A model generated the notes under the pieces. That model ran no database searches. It was not told the origin of the DNA and saw only the letters and a program-made list of their open reading frames with translations. Positions 35,238 through 39,593 of a stretch of 39,593 bases of DNA are shown here, piece after piece. The translations under genes were made by a program, and so were the position numbers. Within the stretch, counting starts at the first letter, position 1. Each line of letters opens with the position of its first letter. Origin of the DNA: Olsenella_K sp036454645 (GTDB lineage: Bacteria; Actinomycetota; Coriobacteriia; Coriobacteriales; Atopobiaceae); NCBI GenBank assembly GCA_036454645.1, contig JAZHSQ010000023.1:1-39593 (forward strand), read 5' to 3'.

Positions 35238-36142
35238 AGAAGATAGACGCGCACGTGCACCTCGCAAAGGTCGTCGCCGGCTACTGCCGGCGCGGCGAGA
35301 GCCGCGCCATCGGCGGCGGCAAGGCCCAGTGGGGCAACGGCGAGGTCTTCCAGCTCATCCCGCCCGAGATCGGCGGAGAGAGCTTCCTGGCCGAGCAGCT
35401 GCTCGAGCTCATGGACGCCAACGAGGTCGAGCGCGCGGTGCTGATGCAGGGCAGCCTCTATGGCTTCCAGAACCAGTACCACAGGCAGATCCTCAAGGAG
35501 ATGCCCGACCGCTTCTGCCCGTCGTGCACGGTCGACCCGTTCCAGACCGACCACCTGGAGACCCTGAGGCACTACCTCGAGGACGACGGGTTCCGCCTGG
35601 TCAAGTTCGAGATCTCGAGCGGCGGCGGCCTGATGGGCACCCACGAGCCCTTCGACATCTCCGGCGAGCGCATGATGGAGATCTTCAAGCTCATCGAGAG
35701 GAACCACGGCAACGTGGCGCTCGACGTGGGCGACATCACGATGGAGAGCCACCAGCCCTACGCGATCATGCGCGTGGCCGACCGCTGCCCCGACCTCAAG
35801 ATCACGGTGTGCCACCTGCTCGCCCCGGCGCGCGACAAGCACAAGGAGTGGGCGCTCTCCCTCGAGCTGCTCTCCAAGCCCAACGTCTGGTTCGACATCT
35901 CGGCCATCCCCAAGATCATGGCGCCGGACACCTACCCCTACCACGAGGCCGCGACCTACCTCAAGGAGGCCAAGGGCATCATCGGCGCCGACCGCATGAT
36001 GTGGGGCACCGACGCCCCCTTCGCGGCGACGCAGGACACCTACGAGCACCTGGCCGACTACCTCCAGAAGGTCGACGCCTTCACGCCGGAGGAGCTCGAG
36101 GACGTGTACTACAACAACGCGCGCAGGGTCTACTTCGATTAG
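35234..36142 (+). CDS. Amidohydro_2-family metal-dependent hydrolase/decarboxylase
   Basis: This 302-residue TIM-barrel enzyme has the Amidohydro_2 (PF04909-type) metal site: HVH at His7/His9, His173, His194 in ITVCHLLAP, and Asp260 in WGTDAPFA. Family members are lactonases (fuconolactonase, pyrone-dicarboxylate lactonase) or non-oxidative decarboxylases (ACMSD, gamma-resorcylate decarboxylase). Given the sugar-acid-like context, a lactonase or a decarboxylase acting on the imported compound is plausible; the latter could even replace the missing UlaD. That is inference. The ATG overlaps the second permease stop by four bases. The chain is ordinary in codon use and complete. A hairpin and 100 bases separate it from the dehydrogenase. 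Confidence 0.85.
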   Translation: MKKIDAHVHLAKVVAGYCRRGESRAIGGGKAQWGNGEVFQLIPPEIGGESFLAEQLLELMDANEVERAVLMQGSLYGFQNQYHRQILKEMPDRFCPSCTVDPFQTDHLETLRHYLEDDGFRLVKFEISSGGGLMGTHEPFDISGERMMEIFKLIERNHGNVALDVGDITMESHQPYAIMRVADRCPDLKITVCHLLAPARDKHKEWALSLELLSKPNVWFDISAIPKIMAPDTYPYHEAATYLKEAKGIIGADRMMWGTDAPFAATQDTYEHLADYLQKVDAFTPEELEDVYYNNARRVYFD

Positions 36143-36151
36143 CGCGCCCCG

Positions 36152-36178
36152 GCCAGGCCCGGCGCGTCCGGGCCTGGC
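36152..36178 (+). other. Intercistronic stem-loop after the amidohydrolase gene
   Basis: An 11-bp perfect stem (36152-36162 against 36168-36178) with loop CGCGT starts nine bases after the stop. It has no U-tract. It probably separates or stabilises the transporter and enzyme parts of the mRNA. Confidence 0.55.
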
Positions 36179-36242
36179 GCCATGCCACAGCAAGGTTGAG
36201 GCCCTTCTCGCCCGCCCGGGCCGGGGCCGGAAAGGAACGGCC

Positions 36243-37235
36243 ATGAAGCGTGTCGTGAGCCTGTACGCGACCCACTCGGAGCTCTACGACCAGCTCAACG
36301 AGAGGGCGGCCGCCTACGCCGCCGAGCGCGGCATCGCCTACGAGTGGCTGCCGCAGGAGGAGTGGTCCGTGGAGTCGGCCGTCTGCGCCCTGGAGGGCGC
36401 GGACGCCGGCATCATCGACGTCGAGACCTACGACAGCCGCGTCTTCGACCGCATCAAGGACCGTTGCAAGCTCCTCGTGCGCTACGGGGTGGGCTTCGAC
36501 GCGGTGAACCTCGCCGACGCCACGGCGGCCGGCATCACCGTCGCCAGGACCGCCGGCGCCAACGCGGAGAGCGTCGCGGAGATGTCCCTCACGATGATCC
36601 TGGCCGCGAAGCGCCAGCTGCCGCACAACCGCAAGGTCGTCGAGTCGGGCGTCTGGGAGCGCAGCATCGGCGGCGAGCTCTACGGCAAGAAGGTCGGCAT
36701 CCTCGGGTTCGGCGCCATCGGCAAGCGGCTCGCCAAGCTCCTCTCCGGCTTCGAGGCCGACGTCTACGTGTACGACCCCTTCCTGCCGGACGGGGTCGCC
36801 GAGTCCTTCGGGGCGCACAAGGAGGAGCTCGACACGATCTCCTCCGAGTGCGACGCCATCTCCGTCAACTCGCCCTACACCCCCGAGACGCACCACCTCG
36901 TCGACGCGCGCAGGATCGCCCTCATGAAGCCCGACGCGGTCGTGGTGTGCACCTCGCGCGGCAACATCGTGGACGAGGACGCGCTGGCGGACGCCCTGCG
37001 CGAGCACCGCATCCTCGGCGCCGGCCTGGACGTCTTCGCGCAGGAGCCGCTTCCGACCGACTCGCCGCTGATCGGCCTCGACAACGTGATCCTCACGCCG
37101 CACGAGTCCGCGCAGACCACCGACGCCCTCTGGAACATCTACGCGCGCGCCATCGAGATCTGCGCCGACTTCTTCGCCGGCAAGGAGCTCTCGAGGGCCG
37201 ACTTCCTGAACCCCGACGTGAAGAAGACCGCGTGA
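36243..37235 (+). CDS. D-2-hydroxyacid dehydrogenase family protein
   Basis: This 330-residue protein of the D-3-phosphoglycerate/glyoxylate reductase family interconverts 2-hydroxy acids and 2-keto acids with NAD(P)H. The Rossmann motif GFGAIG (Gly155, Gly157, Gly160) is preceded by the typical YGKKVGIL. The catalytic triad is complete: Arg239 (CTSRGNIVDEDAL), Glu268 (QEPLP) and His287 (TPHESAQ). Asp178 at the end of strand 2 (VYVYDPF) suggests NAD preference. Within this operon it would oxidise or reduce an aldonate-like intermediate, for example a 2-keto sugar acid. The ATG has GGAAAGGA upstream. It is followed by the kinase after 13 bases. Confidence 0.88.
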   Translation: MKRVVSLYATHSELYDQLNERAAAYAAERGIAYEWLPQEEWSVESAVCALEGADAGIIDVETYDSRVFDRIKDRCKLLVRYGVGFDAVNLADATAAGITVARTAGANAESVAEMSLTMILAAKRQLPHNRKVVESGVWERSIGGELYGKKVGILGFGAIGKRLAKLLSGFEADVYVYDPFLPDGVAESFGAHKEELDTISSECDAISVNSPYTPETHHLVDARRIALMKPDAVVVCTSRGNIVDEDALADALREHRILGAGLDVFAQEPLPTDSPLIGLDNVILTPHESAQTTDALWNIYARAIEICADFFAGKELSRADFLNPDVKKTA

Positions 37236-37248
37236 GGGGAGAGGTGCC

Positions 37249-38778
37249 CTGAGGTACTTCGTCGGCCTGGACAACGGCGGCACGGCCACCAAGGCCTCCG
37301 TCTTCGACGAGCACGGCGTCGAGGTGGGAAGCCACGGCGTGTCGACCAGGGCGATCACGCCCGCGCCCGGCCTCGTCGAGCGCGACATGGAGGAGATGTG
37401 GCAGGACAACTGCGCCGTGGTCAAAGGCGCGCTCGAGCGCAGCGGCGTGGACGCCGCCGACGTCGCCGGCATCGGCGTCTCAGGCCACGGCAAGGGCCTC
37501 TACCTCTGGGGCAAGGACGACGCGCCGGTGCGCAACGGCATCATCTCGACCGACGACAGGGCGTGGAGGTACGTCCGGCGCTGGCGGGAGGAGGGCGTCG
37601 AGGAGCGTGCCGGCGAACGGACGCTCCAGCACGTGATGGCCTGCCAGCCGGGTCCGCTGCTCGCCTGGATCAAGGACCAGGAGCCTGCGGCCTACGCGAA
37701 CATCCGCTGGGTCTTCGAGTGCAAGGACTACGTCCGCTTCCGCCTCACCGGCCAAGCCGCCGCGGAGCTCTCCGACTACTCCGGCTCGGGCCTCATGGAC
37801 CTGCGGGCGCAGCGGTTCGACCCCGCCATCCTGGAGCTCTACGGCATCCCCGAGGTGGCGGGGGCGCTCCCGCCGCTCTGCCGGGCGACCGAGGTGTGCG
37901 GCACCGTGACCGAGGAGGCGGCCAGGCTCACGGGGCTCCTTCCCGGCACGCCCGTCACCGGCGGCATGTTCGACATCGACGCCTGCGCCATCGGCTCGGG
38001 CGTCGTCACGCCGGACCTCGTCTGCATGATCGCGGGGACCTGGTCCATCAACGAGTTCATCCGCCGCGACCCGGTGCTCGGCGGAAAGGTGCGGATGAAC
38101 TCGCTCTTCTCCCTCCCGGGCTACTACCTCGTCGAGGAGAGCTCGCCCACGTCCGCGGGCAACCTCGCGTGGTTCGTGAGGCAGCTCCTCCCGGAGCTCG
38201 AGGAGCGGTGCGCCGAGGAGGGCGGAAGCGTGTACGACCTCCTCGACGAGTGGGTTGAGGAGGTGCCGCCGACCGAGTTCGTCCCCGTCTTCCTGCCGTT
38301 CCTGATGGGCTCCAACGTCCATCCCAACGCCAGGGGCAGCTTCGTGGGCATGAGCCTCAGCCACGCGCGCAAGCACCTCGCGCGCAGCGTCTTCGAGGGC
38401 ATCACCTTCTGCCACCGCACGCATCTCGAGCGGCTGCTCGCGGCCGCCGACGAGCCGCCCCGGGCCATACGGCTGGCCGGCGGCGCGGCCCGCGCGCGGG
38501 TGTGGGCGCAGATGTTCGCCGACGTCTGCGGGATGCCGGTCGAGACGGTGTCGGCGCGGGAGACCGGCGCCCTGGGCGTCGCCATCGCGACGGCCGTGGC
38601 GGTGGGCGCCTACGGCTCCGTCGAGGACGCCGTGGCCTCCATGGTCTCGCTCTCGGGGCGCTTTGAGCCCCAGGCGGACCTGAGGGGGATTTATGACAGG
38701 AAGTATGGTTTGTACTGCAAGGTCGTCGATGCCCTCGACGGCGTGTGGGATGATATGCAGGAGTTAGTCGACGCTTAA
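37249..38778 (+). CDS. FGGY-family carbohydrate kinase, L-xylulose kinase-like, CTG start
   Basis: FGGY kinases phosphorylate sugars with ATP. From a CTG start this gives 509 residues beginning MRYFVGLDNGGTATKASVFD, the exact family N-terminus with phosphate loop 1. The frame has a TGA at 37219-37221 and no ATG, GTG or TTG before the loop, so CTG at 37249 is the only reasonable start. GGGGAGAGG lies about four bases upstream. The sequence resembles LyxK (PGLVERDMEEMW, GIGVSGHGKGLYLWGKDD, EESSPTSAGNLAWF), so L-xylulose or 3-keto-L-gulonate are likely substrates. The catalytic Asp is probably Asp242 in GGMFDID, and the ATP-site signature RLAGGAARARVWAQMFAD is present. Confidence 0.88.
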   Translation: MRYFVGLDNGGTATKASVFDEHGVEVGSHGVSTRAITPAPGLVERDMEEMWQDNCAVVKGALERSGVDAADVAGIGVSGHGKGLYLWGKDDAPVRNGIISTDDRAWRYVRRWREEGVEERAGERTLQHVMACQPGPLLAWIKDQEPAAYANIRWVFECKDYVRFRLTGQAAAELSDYSGSGLMDLRAQRFDPAILELYGIPEVAGALPPLCRATEVCGTVTEEAARLTGLLPGTPVTGGMFDIDACAIGSGVVTPDLVCMIAGTWSINEFIRRDPVLGGKVRMNSLFSLPGYYLVEESSPTSAGNLAWFVRQLLPELEERCAEEGGSVYDLLDEWVEEVPPTEFVPVFLPFLMGSNVHPNARGSFVGMSLSHARKHLARSVFEGITFCHRTHLERLLAAADEPPRAIRLAGGAARARVWAQMFADVCGMPVETVSARETGALGVAIATAVAVGAYGSVEDAVASMVSLSGRFEPQADLRGIYDRKYGLYCKVVDALDGVWDDMQELVDA

Positions 38779-38824
38779 CGGGCGCCTGACTTTATCAGCC
38801 AGACGGAGGGAGTCTCGAAAGATG

Positions 38825-39535
38825 ATGCTCAAGGAGCTTCGCGAAAAGGTGTACGAGGCCAACATGGACCTGCCCAAGCACGGGCTGGTGGTCTTCACCT
38901 GGGGCAACGCCTCGGAGATCGACCGCGACGAGGGCCTGTTCGTGATCAAGCCCTCCGGCGTGGACTACGACGAGCTCAGCCCCGAGAACATGGTCGTGTG
39001 CGACCTCGACGGCAAGGTCGTCGAGGGCGACCTCAACCCCTCCAGCGACACCGCGACCCACGCCTACCTCTACAGGAGCTGGGAGAAGGTCGGCGGCATC
39101 GTCCACACCCACTCCAGCGCCGCGGTGAGCTGGGCGCAGGCCGGCCGCGACATCCCGTGCTACGGCACCACGCAGGCCGACTACTTCTACGGCGCCGTCC
39201 CCTGCATGCGCGGCCTGACCGAGGAGGAGATCGAGGAGGCCTACGAGCTCAACACCGGCAAGGTCATCGTCGAGGGCTTCGAGGGCAAGGACCCCGTCGC
39301 CCTGCCCGGCTGCCTCGTGCGCAACCACGGCCCCTTCTCCTGGGGCAAGGACGCCGCCGCGGCCGTCTACCACGCCGTCGTGATGGAGCAGGTCGCCACC
39401 ATGGCGCTGCACACCGAGCAGATCTGCGCCGCCGCGGGCAAGCCGATCGACGAGGCCCTCGCGCCGCAGTACCTCCTCGACAAGCACTACATGCGCAAGC
39501 ACGGCCCCAACGCCTACTACGGACAGAAGAAGTAG
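38825..39535 (+). CDS. L-ribulose-5-phosphate 4-epimerase (AraD/UlaF/SgbE type)
   Basis: This class II aldolase-fold enzyme interconverts L-ribulose 5-phosphate and D-xylulose 5-phosphate, delivering carbon to the pentose phosphate pathway. The 236 residues align by eye along their length with E. coli AraD: LPKHGLVVFTWGNAS, FVIKPSGVDYDEL, PSSDTATH (Asp75), GIVHTHSSAA (zinc His94 and His96), ADYFYGAVPC, RNHGPFSWGKD and the C-terminal LLDKHYMRKHGPNAYYGQ. I use the second of two adjacent ATGs because it matches the family start; the first is at 38822. GGAGGGAG lies upstream. It is the last gene in the window and can serve both this locus and the ascorbate pathway. I cannot separate araD from ulaF. 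Confidence 0.93.
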   Translation: MLKELREKVYEANMDLPKHGLVVFTWGNASEIDRDEGLFVIKPSGVDYDELSPENMVVCDLDGKVVEGDLNPSSDTATHAYLYRSWEKVGGIVHTHSSAAVSWAQAGRDIPCYGTTQADYFYGAVPCMRGLTEEEIEEAYELNTGKVIVEGFEGKDPVALPGCLVRNHGPFSWGKDAAAAVYHAVVMEQVATMALHTEQICAAAGKPIDEALAPQYLLDKHYMRKHGPNAYYGQKK

Positions 39536-39593
39536 CAAGGGACCACATCTGACACCACGTTGGCAGGGAGGGGGCGCCGGACGGTCGAGCGAG

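Noticed and set aside
37324..38778. Kinase gene starting at the GTG at 37324
   Set aside because: This would delete the conserved GLDNGGT phosphate loop, which is intact in frame directly upstream.
39536..39593. Start of a further gene at the right edge
   Set aside because: Only 58 bases with a purine-rich GGCAGGGAGGGGG stretch; no start codon with a sustained frame can be judged.

Overview
This is a very GC-rich, densely coding stretch of a bacterial chromosome. Gene content and style point to an anaerobic actinobacterium of the class Coriobacteriia (Olsenella, Collinsella or Atopobium-like). The clues are strong GC bias, purine-rich Shine-Dalgarno sites, a fused AdhE, and a fermentative sugar and ascorbate gene set. 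The taxonomic call is inference. I see no rRNA, tRNA, CRISPR array, transposase or phage gene.

Positions 1 to about 21,700 are mostly housekeeping and metabolism: an unknown membrane protein facing an OPT-family transporter, type III pantothenate kinase (coaX), bifunctional aldehyde/alcohol dehydrogenase (adhE), a small-molecule kinase-like protein and a Nudix hydrolase. Next is a two-gene unit for the last steps of IMP synthesis, a PurO-type IMP cyclohydrolase plus a free-standing AICAR transformylase. I recognise a ZTP (pfl) riboswitch with a built-in terminator in its leader. Xanthine phosphoribosyltransferase follows, then a metal-flavoured group: a CobW/COG0523 GTPase, a peptide-deformylase paralogue lacking the catalytic Glu, a DUF1858-like protein, an esterase-fold protein lacking its nucleophile and carrying a long coiled coil, a ZIP transporter, and a BFD-ferredoxin/DUF1653 fusion. 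dCMP deaminase, a DEAD-box helicase, a CmpB-like membrane protein and proA close this half.

Positions 21,761 to 27,880 form an L-ascorbate PTS locus: a divergent DeoR-family regulator, an unusually AT-rich control region with a 34-bp tandem repeat and two palindromes, then ulaC, ulaA, ulaB, an unknown beta-propeller-like protein and ulaG, ended by a strong terminator. Ascorbate should enter as the 6-phosphate and be opened to 3-keto-L-gulonate 6-phosphate. The expected decarboxylase UlaD is not in the window.

Positions 28,154 to 39,535 form a second carbohydrate locus: a GntR/FCD regulator, a palindrome-rich control region, a TIM-barrel sugar epimerase, a complete ribose-type ABC importer (binding lipoprotein, permease, double ATPase, permease), an Amidohydro_2 enzyme, a D-2-hydroxyacid dehydrogenase, an L-xylulose-kinase-like FGGY kinase that appears to start at CTG, and an AraD/UlaF-type 4-epimerase. 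The kinase and the two epimerases would feed L-xylulose into D-xylulose 5-phosphate and could also complete the ascorbate pathway. The import substrate and the steps by the amidohydrolase and dehydrogenase are unknown. This locus, together with the extra ula gene, is my best candidate for undescribed biology here.
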